Source: an uncultured Croceitalea sp.
Lineage (GTDB): Bacteria > Bacteroidota > Bacteroidia > Flavobacteriales > Flavobacteriaceae
Direction: 5' to 3'
Assembly (NCBI GenBank): GCA_947495075.1
Contig: CANLXH010000001.1
Span: 992,001-1,056,000, forward strand
Length of the DNA stretch: 64,000 nt
Made by a program: the position numbers and the translations under genes. Under the pieces are notes generated by a model. The model did no database searches. It saw nothing but the letters and a program-made list of their open reading frames with translations, and was not told where the DNA came from. Shown here one piece after another: positions 8,942 to 19,545 of this stretch (its first letter is position 1; each line of letters opens with the position of its first letter).

Positions 8942-9666
8942 ATTTTAAAATAAACTTCATTAAACGGAATTCGAAAACGTTCACCATAAACTCCATTATC
9001 ATCTCTTATACCACAACCAATTACCATGTTAATTTCAGCACCCCTAGGTAATTTTAATATTCTTTTTATTCGAAGCGTATCACTACCCTCCATAGGACAA
9101 GTATCATATCCTATTGATGCCATACTAATCATAAAATTTTGAGCGGCCAGTCCAGCACTTTTATGAGCTACAATACGCATATCTGACTTTCTAACCTGGC
9201 GATAAATAGGTTTAGATAGACCTATAATTTGAAAAACTAAATACTTCAACCATCCTAATATTCCTAAAAAATCCGTATAAATCGTTGGTATTAACTTCTC
9301 GTAATACCTTAATGTAAATTTTTCTCTCTTGGTATATTCAGATTTTGGTTTGTTATTTAATGTACTTTTTAAAAATTCAATGTTTGACTTTGCTCTTTTA
9401 CTCCAGAGGTCTTTTCTGACCACAATAGCAACCATTTGTTTAGAATACTTTGCAGCATTTTGCCCTAGGCAAGCCTTTGTTATTTCAGTAAGTATTTCTT
9501 TATCCGTTATGTGGTAGAATTCCCAGAGTTGAAGATTACTACTAGTAGGAGCTAATACTGCATTTTTAATACATGTTTCTACCTTTTTGGTGTCAAGCTC
9601 TATATCTTCTTTGAAAACTCGTATAGAGCGTCTGTAATTAATTGCTTCAGTTACTGTTTTTTCCAT
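8938..9666 (-). CDS. Nitroreductase-family flavoprotein
   Basis: 242 residues. The N-terminal 'EAINYRRSIRVF' is the FMN-phosphate-binding RRS-x-R motif of nitroreductases, followed by 'APTSSNLQLWEF'. The C-terminal part has 'GYDTCPMEGSD', 'KRILKLPRGAEINMVIGCG' and 'YGERFRIPF', as in NAD(P)H:FMN nitroreductases. The middle (about 95-150) is longer than in the minimal NfsB type and partly hydrophobic. The physiological substrate cannot be predicted. It is a single leftward gene between two rightward operons. Confidence 0.87.
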   Translation of the reverse strand: MEKTVTEAINYRRSIRVFKEDIELDTKKVETCIKNAVLAPTSSNLQLWEFYHITDKEILTEITKACLGQNAAKYSKQMVAIVVRKDLWSKRAKSNIEFLKSTLNNKPKSEYTKREKFTLRYYEKLIPTIYTDFLGILGWLKYLVFQIIGLSKPIYRQVRKSDMRIVAHKSAGLAAQNFMISMASIGYDTCPMEGSDTLRIKRILKLPRGAEINMVIGCGIRDDNGVYGERFRIPFNEVYFKI

Positions 9667-9729
9667 AGGTGATAAAGATATTATATGTTATTGATTTGAT
9701 TTTAATTAAATTTTTAGTAATCTTGGAGT

Positions 9730-9786
9730 ATGCAAAAGCAAATATTCAATAACAATATTGTCATTATTATTCCAGATATGGAGTGA
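9730..9786 (+). CDS. Ile/Val-rich leader peptide of the ilv operon
   Basis: An 18-codon frame, ATG at 9730 and TGA at 9784-9786, encodes MQKQIFNNNIVIIIPDME. Six of 18 residues are Ile or Val, five of them consecutive (ATT GTC ATT ATT ATT, 9757-9771). It lies directly before a strong rho-independent terminator and 248 bases before ilvD. This is the classical design of a branched-chain amino acid attenuator: a ribosome stalled at the Ile/Val codons exposes the antiterminator. A GGAG lies just before the ATG with very short spacing. A TTG-(19)-TAATCTTG promoter-like pair (9696-9725) would start transcription almost at the ATG, so either the leader is leaderless or the real promoter lies upstream. 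Confidence 0.7.
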   Translation: MQKQIFNNNIVIIIPDME

Positions 9787-9819
9787 TACGGACTTTAATT
9801 GTTGAAAAAAGCCTGTATC
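9785..9819 (+). promoter_or_regulatory. Predicted antiterminator of the ilv attenuator
   Basis: GATACGG (9785-9791), overlapping the leader stop codon, can pair with CTGTATC (9813-9819), which is the left arm of the terminator (six Watson-Crick pairs and one G-U). A ribosome stalled at 9757-9771 leaves GATACGG free, so the terminator cannot form. A ribosome that reaches the stop codon covers it, and the terminator forms. Pairing was worked out by hand. Confidence 0.55.
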
Positions 9820-9840
9820 TAAATGATACAGGCTTTTTTT
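9811..9840 (+). terminator. Rho-independent terminator (ilv attenuator)
   Basis: Perfect 9-bp stem GCCTGTATC / GATACAGGC (9811-9819 and 9825-9833), loop TAAAT, then seven T. Six A precede the stem, so it could also act leftward. No complete gene on this strand lies between pxpC and this site except the leader peptide, which supports a role in attenuation. The following 194 bases up to ilvD (9841-10034) are AT-rich and show nothing else recognisable. Confidence 0.9.
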
Positions 9841-10034
9841 ATGCTTTGATTTGAACTAAATGGATATGGTATTTTAAATTGATTTAAATATATGATAATC
9901 AATATTTTAGATAAATTATTTTTTAAATGAATTTAGAACATATAGAACTGTTAAAATATTGAGGTATTTGAAACAATTATTTTTGAGTGTCAAAGTATTT
10001 TCAATGCTTTTATTCAATTTGAAAGATTTTTTTA

Positions 10035-11711
10035 ATGGAATTAAATAAATACAGTAAAAATGTTACTCAAGATTCAACGCAACCAGCTGCGCAGGCAATG
10101 CTTTATGCAATTGGTTTAAACGAAGAAGACCTTAAAAAACCATTAATTGGTATTGGTAGTACTGGTTATGAGGGGAATCCTTGTAATATGCATTTGAATG
10201 ATTTGGCTCTAGAAGTTAAAAAAGGTGTAAACGATAGTGGTTCTGTTGGTTTAATTTTTAATACAATTGGTGTTAGTGATGGTATTTCAATGGGTACTTA
10301 TGGCATGCGTTATTCTCTTCCCTCTAGAGACATTATCGCAGATTCTATGGAAACTGTTGTGCAAGCAATGAATTATGATGGTTTGGTTACTGTAGTTGGT
10401 TGTGATAAAAATATGCCAGGTGCTTTAATGGCTATGATTCGTTTAAATAGACCCTCTGTTTTAGTTTATGGAGGAACTATAGCTTCTGGTTGTTTTAAGG
10501 ATAAAAAACTGGATGTGGTATCTGCTTTTGAAGCATGGGGAGAAAAAGTAGCTGGAACAATGGATGAAGCTGATTATAAAGGAGTTATACAGAATGCTTG
10601 CCCTGGTGCAGGAGCATGTGGTGGTATGTATACAGCAAATACTATGGCTTCTGCTATTGAAGCATTAGGCATGGCGATACCGTATAATTCTTCTAACCCT
10701 GCCATTGGTAAGCCAAAACAGAATGATGCTATTGCGTCTGGAAAAGCCCTAAGAGTATTGCTAGAAAAAGATATAAAGCCTAGTGATATTATCTCTAGAA
10801 AGTCTTTAGAAAATGCGGTTAGACTATTAACGCTTTTGGGAGGTTCAACAAATGCAGTATTACATTTTCTTGCTATAGCAAAAGCCGCAGAAGTCGAATT
10901 TACTTTAGATGATTTTCAAAGAATAAGTGATACTACACCATTTTTAGCAGATTTAAAACCTAGTGGTAAATTTTTAATGGAAGATGTGCATCGTGTTGGA
11001 GGGATTCCTGCAGTTATGAAATTTATGCTTGAGAACGGAATGTTACATGGAGATTGTTTAACGGTAACAGGCAAAACCATCGCTGAAAATCTTGAAGAAA
11101 TCCCTAGTCTTTTAAAGAGTCAAAAAGTTATTAAGCCTTTAAATGAGCCAATTAAAGAAACAGGTCATTTAAGAATTTTATATGGTAATCTAGCAGAAAA
11201 GGGTGCAGTTGCCAAAATCACGGGTAAGGAAGGATTGTATTTTTCTGGTCCTGCTAAAGTATATGATGATGAATTTTTAGCCAATGCAGGAATAGGTAAG
11301 GGTGAAGTGCAAAAAGGTGATGTTGTTGTTATTAGGTACGAGGGACCAAAAGGTGGCCCAGGAATGCCAGAAATGTTGAAACCGACTTCTGCAATAATGG
11401 GAGCAGGCTTAGGCAAAGACGTAGCTTTAATAACAGATGGTCGTTTTTCTGGTGGTACTCATGGTTTTGTCGTTGGACATGTATGCCCGGAAGCTCAAGA
11501 AGGAGGCTTAATAGGTCTTTTAAAGGATGGGGACTTAATTACAATTGATGCAGAAAAAAATAAGATATCAGTCGATTTATCCAATGAAGAAATTAAAACA
11601 AGAAAGGCTAGTTGGAAACGACCTTCTTTAAAAGTAAGTAAAGGAAGCTTGTATAAATACGCGAATATAGTATCATCTGCCTCTGAAGGATGCGTAACAG
11701 ATGAATTCTAG
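10035..11711 (+). CDS. ilvD: Dihydroxy-acid dehydratase
   Basis: 558 residues, normal for the IlvD/Edd family. It dehydrates 2,3-dihydroxy-isovalerate and -methylvalerate to the 2-oxoacids, the third common step of Ile/Val synthesis. Fe-S cluster cysteines lie in '[13 protein letters not shown]' and '[16 protein letters not shown]'; the C-terminal '[19 protein letters not shown]' is the family signature. It is the first gene of a seven-gene operon behind the leader/attenuator, and it overlaps ilvB by 11 bases if ilvB starts at 11701. Confidence 0.97.
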   Translation: MELNKYSKNVTQDSTQPAAQAMLYAIGLNEEDLKKPLIGIGSTGYEGNPCNMHLNDLALEVKKGVNDSGSVGLIFNTIGVSDGISMGTYGMRYSLPSRDIIADSMETVVQAMNYDGLVTVVGCDKNMPGALMAMIRLNRPSVLVYGGTIASGCFKDKKLDVVSAFEAWGEKVAGTMDEADYKGVIQNACPGAGACGGMYTANTMASAIEALGMAIPYNSSNPAIGKPKQNDAIASGKALRVLLEKDIKPSDIISRKSLENAVRLLTLLGGSTNAVLHFLAIAKAAEVEFTLDDFQRISDTTPFLADLKPSGKFLMEDVHRVGGIPAVMKFMLENGMLHGDCLTVTGKTIAENLEEIPSLLKSQKVIKPLNEPIKETGHLRILYGNLAEKGAVAKITGKEGLYFSGPAKVYDDEFLANAGIGKGEVQKGDVVVIRYEGPKGGPGMPEMLKPTSAIMGAGLGKDVALITDGRFSGGTHGFVVGHVCPEAQEGGLIGLLKDGDLITIDAEKNKISVDLSNEEIKTRKASWKRPSLKVSKGSLYKYANIVSSASEGCVTDEF

Positions 11712-13461
11712 TAATAATAGGATAGAGATGGAAACATTAAAAGAAAGAAAGACAATCACTAAAAAAAATGAAGCAATAAAAATATCCGGAGCGGAGGCAA
11801 TTATTCATTGTCTACTAGCCGAAGGGGTAGATTTACTTTACGGTTATCCAGGTGGTGCTATAATGCCAGTATATGATGAACTCTATAAGTTTCAAGATAG
11901 ATTAACCCATATATTAACGCGTCATGAACAAGGAGCTACCCATGCAGCACAAGGATATGCTAGAGTTTCTGAGAAAGTAGGCGTTGCCATGGCAACTTCT
12001 GGACCGGGAGCAACAAACCTTGTAACCGGATTAGCAGATGCTCAAATAGATTCTACACCAATGGTTTGTATTACAGGTCAGGTACCAAGACACTTATTAG
12101 GTTCGGATGCTTTTCAAGAAACCGATATCATTGGGATTTCTACGCCAGTTACTAAGTGGAATTATCAGATTACTAAAGCTTCAGAAATCCCTGAGATTAT
12201 AGCCAAGGCGTTTTATATCGCTAAATCAGGACGACCAGGACCAGTATTAATAGATATTACTAAGAATGCACAATTTGATGAGTTTGAGTTTTCATACAAA
12301 AAGTGTGAAGCAGTAAGGAGTTACAATCCTACTCCAAAACCGAATATGGAGTTAATTAAAGCTGCTGGAAAACTAATTAATGAAGCAAAAAAGCCGTTGA
12401 TAGTTTGGGGACAAGGTGTTATACTAGGTAAAGCTGAAAAGGAACTAAAAGCTTTAGTAGAAAAGACAGGCATACCAGCAGCATGGACTATTATGGGAGC
12501 TTCAGCTTTAGAGACAGAACATCCATTAAACGTAGGAATGGTTGGGATGCACGGAAATTATGGACCTAATATCCTTACTAATGAGTGTGATGTTTTAATA
12601 GCCATTGGAATGCGGTTTGATGATCGTGTAACAGGCAGATTAGAGGATTATGCTAGACAAGCTAAAGTAATACACTTTGAGATAGACCCAGCAGAGATAA
12701 ATAAAAATGTTCATGCAGACATCCCTGTATTAGGAAACTCCAAAGAGACTTTAAGCTTACTATTACCACTTGTTAATTCTAATTCTCATGAGGCTTGGCA
12801 TAATGTTTTTAAAGAAAAATATCAGATAGAGTTTGATACTGTAATTAAAAAAGATATTCACCCCACCAAAGATGGTTTAACCATGGGGGAGGTAATTGAA
12901 GAAATAAATATAGCTACGGAACATAAAGCTGCGATAGTTACAGATGTGGGACAACATCAAATGATTGCCTGTAGGTATGCAAAATTTAAAGAAACTAAAA
13001 GCAATATTACTTCTGGAGGATTGGGAACGATGGGCTTTGCGTTACCCGCAGCAATTGGCGCTAAAATGGGTGCCATGGATAGGGAAGTGGTAGCGGTAAT
13101 TGGTGATGGCGGCTATCAGATGACCATCCAAGAGTTAGGTGTTATTTTCCAACATAATATTCCTGTAAAAATTGTTGTGTTAAACAATGACCATTTGGGT
13201 ATGGTTCGCCAATGGCAAGAGTTATTTTTTGATAAGCGCTACGCTTCAACAGTAATGGTAAATCCGGATTTTGTGAAAATTGCAGAAGGCTATCACATTG
13301 AAGCTAAATCTGTAAGTGAACGGAAAGATTTGAAAGCAGCTGTTCAAGAAATGATTGCTTCGGATAAACCATACTTCTTAGAAGTAAAAGTAGAAAAAGA
13401 GGATAATGTATTTCCGATGATTCCGTCTGGAGCTGCAGTATCAGAAATAAGATTAAAATAA
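11701..13461 (+). CDS. ilvB: Acetolactate synthase large (catalytic) subunit
   Basis: 586 residues, a three-domain ThDP enzyme. The catalytic Glu lies in '[16 protein letters not shown]'. The ThDP-Mg motif begins at '[11 protein letters not shown]' and ends near 'LNNDHLGM'. The FAD-binding middle domain is of normal length. It condenses pyruvate with pyruvate or 2-oxobutyrate, the first committed step. The start is ATG 11701 inside the ilvD end, or ATG 11728 nine codons later. Its regulatory partner ilvN is not adjacent: a methyltransferase gene lies between them. Confidence 0.96.
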   Translation: MNSSNNRIEMETLKERKTITKKNEAIKISGAEAIIHCLLAEGVDLLYGYPGGAIMPVYDELYKFQDRLTHILTRHEQGATHAAQGYARVSEKVGVAMATSGPGATNLVTGLADAQIDSTPMVCITGQVPRHLLGSDAFQETDIIGISTPVTKWNYQITKASEIPEIIAKAFYIAKSGRPGPVLIDITKNAQFDEFEFSYKKCEAVRSYNPTPKPNMELIKAAGKLINEAKKPLIVWGQGVILGKAEKELKALVEKTGIPAAWTIMGASALETEHPLNVGMVGMHGNYGPNILTNECDVLIAIGMRFDDRVTGRLEDYARQAKVIHFEIDPAEINKNVHADIPVLGNSKETLSLLLPLVNSNSHEAWHNVFKEKYQIEFDTVIKKDIHPTKDGLTMGEVIEEINIATEHKAAIVTDVGQHQMIACRYAKFKETKSNITSGGLGTMGFALPAAIGAKMGAMDREVVAVIGDGGYQMTIQELGVIFQHNIPVKIVVLNNDHLGMVRQWQELFFDKRYASTVMVNPDFVKIAEGYHIEAKSVSERKDLKAAVQEMIASDKPYFLEVKVEKEDNVFPMIPSGAAVSEIRLK

Positions 13462-13477
13462 AGAACAGTAGAATAGT

Positions 13478-14059
13478 ATGGAAGATGAAAGCGTAATTGA
13501 TATTCCTGAAATATATTCTGAAATTAAGAGTAAATCTAAAGAGATAGGTTTTACAATGCCTTCAGATGTATATATAGGAACATTACTTAAGGTTTTAATA
13601 AGCTCTAAGCCCAATGCTCATCTTCTTGAACTTGGCACAGGAATAGGTCTGTCTTTATCATGGATGATTGATGGCATGGATGATTTTTCAAAACTAATAA
13701 CGGTAGACAACGATCCAAAATTGATTACGATTGCTAAACAGTACTTTGAAACTAATAGTCAAGTAGAAATTATCTGTCGTGACGCATCAGATTGGATTAG
13801 AGAATACAAAGGAGAAAAGTTTGACTTAGTTTTTGCGGATGCTTGGCCAGGTAAGTACAGTGAAATAGATGAAATTTTAGATTTAATTAAAATAGGTGGG
13901 TTCTATGTAATTGATGATATGAAGACACAGCCAAATTGGCCGAAAGGACATCAATTTCATGTAAATACTTTAGTGAGTTATTTAAAAAAAAGAGATGATT
14001 TTAATTTGACTAAAATGGATTGGTCAACAGGAGTAATATTGGCGGTAAAAATAAAATAG
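13478..14059 (+). CDS. Class I SAM-dependent methyltransferase inside the ilv operon
   Basis: 193 residues. The Rossmann-type SAM site shows ELGTGIG (51-57), the acidic residue after strand 2 in 'LITVDNDP' (D77), 'DLVFADAWPGKY' (116-127) and 'GGFYVIDDM' (140-148). The overall layout is like small O-methyltransferases. It sits 16 bases after ilvB and 12 before ilvN, so it is certainly co-transcribed, yet no Ile/Val step needs methylation. The substrate is unknown: a small-molecule acid or a protein are both possible. Confidence 0.82.
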   Translation: MEDESVIDIPEIYSEIKSKSKEIGFTMPSDVYIGTLLKVLISSKPNAHLLELGTGIGLSLSWMIDGMDDFSKLITVDNDPKLITIAKQYFETNSQVEIICRDASDWIREYKGEKFDLVFADAWPGKYSEIDEILDLIKIGGFYVIDDMKTQPNWPKGHQFHVNTLVSYLKKRDDFNLTKMDWSTGVILAVKIK

Positions 14060-14071
14060 ATTAAAAACGAT

Positions 14072-14602
14072 ATGGAAAACAATCAATGGTTCACAATATC
14101 GGTTTATTCCGAAAATAATGTTGGATTGCTTAATAGAATATCTGGAATATTCTTAAAGCGTCACATTAATATAGAAAGTTTAAATGTCTCAAAATCAGAA
14201 ATTGATAATGTTTCAAAATTCACTATAGTTATATATACAACTGATACTTGGGTACATAATATAGTGGGGCAAATAGAAAAACAAATTGAGGTAATTAAAG
14301 CATTTTATCATACGGATGATGAAACCATATATCAAGAGTCAGCGTTGTTCAAAATTGCTTCGGATTTACTATTCGACGAAAGACAGATTCAAAATATTAT
14401 AAAAGAGAGTAATGCTCAAATTGTTACTGTAGCGCGAGATTTTTTTGTTCTTGCTAAAAGTGGAAGACGATTTGAAATCGACGATATGTATGAGCAATTA
14501 AAACCATTTGGTATTATGCAATTTGTTCGCTCAGGCAGGATATCTGTTACAAAGGACGAAATGCAGATATCAGCATTACTTAGAGAATTCCAATACAACT
14601 AA
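14072..14602 (+). CDS. ilvN: Acetolactate synthase small (regulatory) subunit
   Basis: 176 residues. The N-terminal ACT domain begins '[21 protein letters not shown]' (about 7-27) and contains '[14 protein letters not shown]'. The C-terminal half ('[21 protein letters not shown]' region) matches the second ACT-like domain of IlvN/IlvH. It binds valine and controls IlvB. It is 12 bases after the methyltransferase and 35 before ilvC. Confidence 0.93.
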   Translation: MENNQWFTISVYSENNVGLLNRISGIFLKRHINIESLNVSKSEIDNVSKFTIVIYTTDTWVHNIVGQIEKQIEVIKAFYHTDDETIYQESALFKIASDLLFDERQIQNIIKESNAQIVTVARDFFVLAKSGRRFEIDDMYEQLKPFGIMQFVRSGRISVTKDEMQISALLREFQYN

Positions 14603-14637
14603 AAATAATCAAAACAATAAATAAAAGAGAATATAGC

Positions 14638-16110
14638 ATGGCAAATTATTTTAATACACTATCATTAAGAGACCAATTAACGCAGTTAGGAAAGTGCAGG
14701 TTTATGGAGTCTTCGGAATTTTCGGATGGTGTAACTGCTTTAAAAGGAAAAAAAATAGTTATCGTTGGTTGTGGTGCACAAGGATTAAACCAAGGTTTAA
14801 ATATGCGAGACTCTGGGCTAGATGTTTCCTATACACTTCGTGATGCTGCGATAAAAGAAAAAAGACAATCCTATAGTAATGCTACTGAAAATGGTTTTAC
14901 GGTAGGAACTTATAATGAGTTAATTCCAACAGCAGATGTTGTAATTAATTTAACGCCAGATAAACAACATACAGCTGTAGTAAGCGCAGTCATGCCTTTA
15001 ATGAAGAAAGGTGCTACATTGTCTTATTCTCATGGTTTTAATATCGTGGAAGAAGGTATGCAGATTCGGGAAGATTTAACTGTAATTATGGTAGCTCCAA
15101 AAAGCCCAGGTTCAGAAGTACGTGAGGAATATAAGAGAGGTTTTGGAGTTCCTACACTAATTGCTGTGCACCCGGAGAACGACCCAGAGGGAAAAGGTCT
15201 AGCAGAAGCAAAAGCCTATGCTGTTGGAACTGGAGGACATAGAGCAGGGGTGCTAATGTCTTCTTTTGTTGCTGAGGTAAAATCAGATTTAATGGGAGAA
15301 CAAACCATTCTTTGTGGTTTGCTGCAAACGGGTTCTATCCTATGCTTTGATAAAATGATGGAAAAAGGAATAGATGCAGGTTATGCTTCTAGACTTATCC
15401 AATATGGTTGGGAAACCATTACTGAGGGGATGAAATATGGTGGAATCACCAATATGATGGACCGTTTATCAAACCCTGCAAAAATTAAAGCATTTGAATT
15501 ATCAGAAGAATTAAAAAATATTATGCGTCCGCTTTTTCAAAAACATATGGATGATATCATGACTGGACATTTTTCCAAAACTATGATGGAAGACTGGGCT
15601 AATGATGATAAGAATCTATTAACATGGCGTGCAGCAACAGGAGAAACCGCTTTTGAAAAGACTCCGGCTGGTAACGACGAGATTAGCGAACAGGAATTCT
15701 ATGATAATGGTGTTTTAATGGTTGCAATGGTTAGGGCAGGCGTAGAGTTGGCTTTTGAATCGATGACAGAATCAGGAATTATTGCGGAATCAGCCTATTA
15801 TGAATCATTACATGAAACACCACTAATAGCGAATACCATTGCAAGAAAGAAGTTATTTGAAATGAATCGTGTGATTTCTGATACAGCAGAGTATGGTTGC
15901 TATTTATTTGACCATGCGTGTAAACCTTTATTAGCAGGGTTTATGAAAGACATAGATACTAATGTTATTGGTAAGCCTTTTAGTGTAAAAGACAACGGTG
16001 TTGACAATGTAAAGCTTATTGCAGTAAACAAGAAGTTACGTGAGCACCCTGTTGAGATAGTAGGTGCTAGACTTAGAGCTTCCATGACAGCGATGAAGCC
16101 TATTGTTTAG
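14638..16110 (+). CDS. ilvC: Ketol-acid reductoisomerase, class II
   Basis: 490 residues, the long (class II) form as in Escherichia coli. The N-terminal NADPH-binding Rossmann domain has '[20 protein letters not shown]' (begins near residue 40), followed by the knotted helical domain, duplicated in this class, with its Mg-binding acidic residues ('[15 protein letters not shown]'). It isomerises and reduces acetolactate and acetohydroxybutyrate with NADPH. The gapN at the end of this operon is a plausible NADPH source. Confidence 0.96.
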   Translation: MANYFNTLSLRDQLTQLGKCRFMESSEFSDGVTALKGKKIVIVGCGAQGLNQGLNMRDSGLDVSYTLRDAAIKEKRQSYSNATENGFTVGTYNELIPTADVVINLTPDKQHTAVVSAVMPLMKKGATLSYSHGFNIVEEGMQIREDLTVIMVAPKSPGSEVREEYKRGFGVPTLIAVHPENDPEGKGLAEAKAYAVGTGGHRAGVLMSSFVAEVKSDLMGEQTILCGLLQTGSILCFDKMMEKGIDAGYASRLIQYGWETITEGMKYGGITNMMDRLSNPAKIKAFELSEELKNIMRPLFQKHMDDIMTGHFSKTMMEDWANDDKNLLTWRAATGETAFEKTPAGNDEISEQEFYDNGVLMVAMVRAGVELAFESMTESGIIAESAYYESLHETPLIANTIARKKLFEMNRVISDTAEYGCYLFDHACKPLLAGFMKDIDTNVIGKPFSVKDNGVDNVKLIAVNKKLREHPVEIVGARLRASMTAMKPIV

Positions 16111-16115
16111 AATTG

Positions 16116-17381
16116 ATGAAAGAAACAGTTACAACATATTTTCCTAAGATTGCAGATATCTATCAGGCAGCAAAAACCATTCGTAAAGTTGCGAACCAAA
16201 CACCTTTGCAACAGAGTATTCGTTATTCAAAAAAATATGATGCTAATATTCTCCTTAAAAGAGAGGATTTACATAGGGTTCGTAGTTATAAAATACGAGG
16301 GGCTTTCAATAAAATTAGTTCACTCTCTAAACAAGAATTAAAAAATGGAGTGGTGTGCGCGAGTGCTGGGAATCATGCCCAAGGAGTTGCATTCGCCTGT
16401 AATCATTTAGGTGTTAAGGGAACTATTTATATGCCGGCTGTTACGCCTAAGCAGAAGGTTGACCAAACCGAGATGTTTGGAGGTGACTGGGTAGACATTG
16501 TTTTAGAAGGAGATACGTTTGATGATTCATATAAAGCTGCAATTGCTGCTTGTGATGCTGATAAAAAAATATTTGTCCATCCTTTTGATGATCCTAAAAC
16601 TATTGAAGGACAAGCTACTGTTGGACTAGAACTTTTGGAGCAGTCCGAAACTCAAATAGACTATGTGTTTGTTGCTGTAGGTGGTGGAGGTTTAGCATCA
16701 GGTTTATGTGGTACTTTCCAAGCCTTATCTCCTAATACTAAAATTATAGGTGTTGAGCCTTTAGGTGCCCCATCGATGAAGACTTCCATTGAAAAAGGAA
16801 TATTGGTAGAGCTTGATGAAATTGATAAGTTTATTGATGGCGCTGCGGTTCAAAAAGTAGGTAGTTATACTTTTTCTATCTGCAAAGAATACCTTCATAA
16901 AATTGAGACAGTAGATGAAGGTAAGGTCTGTCAAACAATTTTAGAACTATATAACAGAGATGCTATTGTAGTAGAACCTGCAGGAGCGCTTACCATCGCT
17001 ACTTTAGATACTTACAAAGAAGAAATAAAGGGGAAAAATGTTGTTTGCATTATAGGTGGTAGTAATAATGATATTACACGAACAGCTGAAATAAAGGAAC
17101 GAGCGTTGCTCTACAGTAAGTTAAAACACTATTTCATTATTCGTTTCCCACAGCGCCCTGGAGCGTTAAAAGAATTTGTTGCTGATATATTGGGTCCCAA
17201 TGATGATATTACGCATTTTGAGTATTCTAAAAAGTCCAGTAGAGAGAATGCTCCTGCAGTAGTTGGCATAGAGTTAAAATCCCCTGAAGACCTAGCTCCT
17301 CTCATCCATCGGATGAAAACAAATAGCTTTTTTGGCGACTATTTAAATGATAAACCTGACTTGTTTCAATACTTAATTTGA
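16116..17381 (+). CDS. ilvA: Threonine ammonia-lyase (threonine deaminase)
   Basis: 421 residues from ATG 16116; a TTG one codon earlier is possible but less likely. The PLP lysine lies in '[14 protein letters not shown]'. Other fold II motifs are '[13 protein letters not shown]' and the glycine-rich '[14 protein letters not shown]'. The C-terminal ~85 residues ('[16 protein letters not shown]') form a single ACT-like regulatory domain, as in the ~420-residue IlvA type. It makes 2-oxobutyrate for isoleucine synthesis and is placed directly after ilvC. Confidence 0.95.
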   Translation: MKETVTTYFPKIADIYQAAKTIRKVANQTPLQQSIRYSKKYDANILLKREDLHRVRSYKIRGAFNKISSLSKQELKNGVVCASAGNHAQGVAFACNHLGVKGTIYMPAVTPKQKVDQTEMFGGDWVDIVLEGDTFDDSYKAAIAACDADKKIFVHPFDDPKTIEGQATVGLELLEQSETQIDYVFVAVGGGGLASGLCGTFQALSPNTKIIGVEPLGAPSMKTSIEKGILVELDEIDKFIDGAAVQKVGSYTFSICKEYLHKIETVDEGKVCQTILELYNRDAIVVEPAGALTIATLDTYKEEIKGKNVVCIIGGSNNDITRTAEIKERALLYSKLKHYFIIRFPQRPGALKEFVADILGPNDDITHFEYSKKSSRENAPAVVGIELKSPEDLAPLIHRMKTNSFFGDYLNDKPDLFQYLI

Positions 17382-17404
17382 ACCGAAAATATAGGAAGAA
17401 ATAT

Positions 17405-18985
17405 ATGAATGCTATACCAAAAGAATTTCAAATTAAATCAGAAATTCATCATTCAACTTATCTGGTTAATGGTGAATTAAAAAAATGGAAAGGTAATACA
17501 ACCAAGGTAACCTCCACCATATCATCTACGGAAGATTATAAGCCAACAGTTTTAGGAAGCATTCCAGATATGGGAGAACCCGAAGCGCTGGAAGCACTAG
17601 ATGCTGCTTTAGCCGCTTATAATCAAGGACAAGGAGTATGGCCTACGATGAAGGTAAAAGACCGTATAGAATGTATGGAATCTTTTGTAAAAAAGATGAT
17701 TACCAAAAGAGATGAGGTTGTAAAATTACTAATGTGGGAAATAGGGAAATCTTTGCCAGATTCCCAAAAAGAATTTGATAGGACAGTTGAGTATATACAT
17801 GATACTATTGAAGATTACAAACAGTTAGATAGAGATTCTGCTAAGTTTCATAAATCAGGTGATGTATATGCCCATATTAGACGAGGGCCACTAGGTGTAG
17901 TGCTATGTCTTGGACCATATAATTACCCGTTAAATGAAACTTTTGCATTATTGATTCCAGCAATAATAATGGGTAATACCACTATTTTTAAACCAGCTAA
18001 ACATGGAGTTTTATTAATAACTCCTTTATTAGAAGCTTTTCAAAGCAGTTTTCCAAAGGGGGTGGTTAATATTCTATTTGGAAGGGGGAGAGCAGTAGCA
18101 GCTCCTATAATGAAAACAGGAAAAGTTGATGTACTTGCCCTAATTGGAAATAGTAAATCTGCTAATGCTTTACAAGAACAGCACCCAAAAAGTAATAGGC
18201 TTCGATTAGTCTTGGGATTAGAAGCGAAGAATCCAGCAATAATTCTACCAGATGCAGATTTAGATTTAACAATAAATGAAGTAATAGCAGGAACAACTTC
18301 TTTTAATGGACAAAGATGTACAGCCTTAAAAGTGGTGTATGTCCATGAAGATATTAAAGAAGAATTCCTAAAACGATTTTCAGAAAGAGTTGATGCTTTA
18401 AAATTCGGTAATCCATGGGAAGAAGGAGTAAAGCTTACACCACTTCCAGAACCAAGTAAACCCGCTTATATTCAAGAGCTAATAGATGATGCTTTAGCAA
18501 AAGGAGCAACTATCAAGAATAAAAAAGGAGGTATCCATTCAGATAATTATATCTGGCCTGCCGTATTATACCCGGTTTCTAAAGACATGCGGGTGTATGA
18601 AGAAGAACAATTTGGCCCAGTAATACCGGTACTTTCATTTAAGGACATAGAAGAGCCTTTGGATGATATGGCAGAATCAAATTATGGACAGCAGGTTAGC
18701 TTGTTTGGGAAAGATGTCTATACACTATCTCCTTTAATAGATACGTTAGCAAACCTGGTATGTAGAGTTAATTTGAATAGCTCTTGTCAGCGAGGTCCAG
18801 ATGTATATCCATTTACAGGAAGAAAAGACTCCGCACAGGCCACTTTAAGTGTTCACGATGCTTTGCGTTCTTTTTCGATTAGAACATTTGTAGCATTTAA
18901 AGACAATGAATTAAATAATGAAACTATAGAGCAGTTGCTAGATGCTAAAGTGAGTAATTTTTTAAGTACGGATTACATTTTATAG
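17405..18985 (+). CDS. gapN: NADP-dependent non-phosphorylating glyceraldehyde-3-phosphate dehydrogenase (aldehyde dehydrogenase family)
   Basis: 526 residues from ATG 17405; the frame extends nine codons upstream to a TTG overlapping the ilvA stop. ALDH motifs are '[10 protein letters not shown]', 'FKPAKHGVL', the Glu in '[18 protein letters not shown]', the catalytic Cys in '[11 protein letters not shown]', and '[13 protein letters not shown]'. The variant LGLEAKNP replaces the usual LGGK/LGGN motif but keeps the Glu. The GapN assignment is by overall resemblance; another NADP-linked aldehyde substrate cannot be excluded. As last gene of the ilv operon it could supply NADPH to IlvC. Confidence 0.78.
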   Translation: MNAIPKEFQIKSEIHHSTYLVNGELKKWKGNTTKVTSTISSTEDYKPTVLGSIPDMGEPEALEALDAALAAYNQGQGVWPTMKVKDRIECMESFVKKMITKRDEVVKLLMWEIGKSLPDSQKEFDRTVEYIHDTIEDYKQLDRDSAKFHKSGDVYAHIRRGPLGVVLCLGPYNYPLNETFALLIPAIIMGNTTIFKPAKHGVLLITPLLEAFQSSFPKGVVNILFGRGRAVAAPIMKTGKVDVLALIGNSKSANALQEQHPKSNRLRLVLGLEAKNPAIILPDADLDLTINEVIAGTTSFNGQRCTALKVVYVHEDIKEEFLKRFSERVDALKFGNPWEEGVKLTPLPEPSKPAYIQELIDDALAKGATIKNKKGGIHSDNYIWPAVLYPVSKDMRVYEEEQFGPVIPVLSFKDIEEPLDDMAESNYGQQVSLFGKDVYTLSPLIDTLANLVCRVNLNSSCQRGPDVYPFTGRKDSAQATLSVHDALRSFSIRTFVAFKDNELNNETIEQLLDAKVSNFLSTDYIL

Positions 18986-19041
18986 AAATTTATTAATGTT
19001 CAACTGCATGAGTTTAAAAGTTTATTAACATACTATAAAAA

Positions 19042-19075
19042 TGACTAGGGTAAACCGCAAGATTATCCCTAGTCA
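19042..19075. terminator. Hairpin between gapN and the haem lipoprotein gene
   Basis: TGACTAGGG-TAA (19042-19053) pairs with TTA-T-CCCTAGTCA (19063-19075) with one bulged base. On the minus strand it is followed by five T, so it is a good terminator for the leftward lipoprotein gene. It may also stop transcripts leaving the ilv operon, although there is no T-run on the plus side. Confidence 0.7.
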
Positions 19076-19106
19076 AAAGCTAATTAAACAAAAAACACTA
19101 TATAAT

Positions 19107-19532
19107 TTATCGTGGTTTGCCACCATCAATCCATTGTTCTATTAAGTCTATATTATCTTGCGGGAGCTTTCCAGAAGGCGGCATAAGACCAGCATTAATT
19201 TGGCTAAAAACACTACTGGAACGATTACTGACTTGACTAAAATTTAATAATGGGAAAGGAGCACCGTTTCTTGGTGGATCTGTATGGCAAGCAATACAGT
19301 TAGAATTGATTATAGGCTGTATATCTGCCACGAACGAAACAACATCTCTCCCTGAACCTTCCGATCCGTCCGATTCCATATTGTCGGAAGTATTTGTATC
19401 ACTTTCACTTGAGGTATCTTCCTCTACTACTTCAATAATGGGTTCTTCTATTATCAATTCTTCATCGGTACTATCCGAAGAACATGAAACAAACCAAAAA
19501 GTAATCATTGTTAAAACTAAAATCTTTTTCAT
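19107..19532 (-). CDS. Exported lipoprotein with a c-type haem motif
   Basis: 141 residues. A type II signal peptide ends at 'FWFVSC' (lipid-modified C17). A very acidic, low-complexity linker (about 21-60, rich in E, D and S) would hold the domain off the membrane. The C-terminal domain has one CIACH haem site (C79, C82, H83) and 'GLMPPSG' with M117 as likely sixth ligand, as in the monohaem domains near DUF1549/planctomycete cytochromes. An electron-transfer role in the periplasm or on the cell surface is inferred. A 34-codon membrane peptide frame lies just upstream. Confidence 0.8.
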   Translation of the reverse strand: MKKILVLTMITFWFVSCSSDSTDEELIIEEPIIEVVEEDTSSESDTNTSDNMESDGSEGSGRDVVSFVADIQPIINSNCIACHTDPPRNGAPFPLLNFSQVSNRSSSVFSQINAGLMPPSGKLPQDNIDLIEQWIDGGKPR

Positions 19533-19545
19533 AGCATTTTTTATA

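Noticed and set aside
9696-9725. TTG-(19)-TAATCTTG promoter for the ilv operon
   Set aside because: The spacing is ideal, but transcription would begin at the leader ATG itself, so it is mentioned in the leader entry and not listed as a feature.
9667-10034. T-box or other riboswitch before ilvD
   Set aside because: No T-box TGG motif or specifier loop was found; the leader-peptide/terminator arrangement explains the region.
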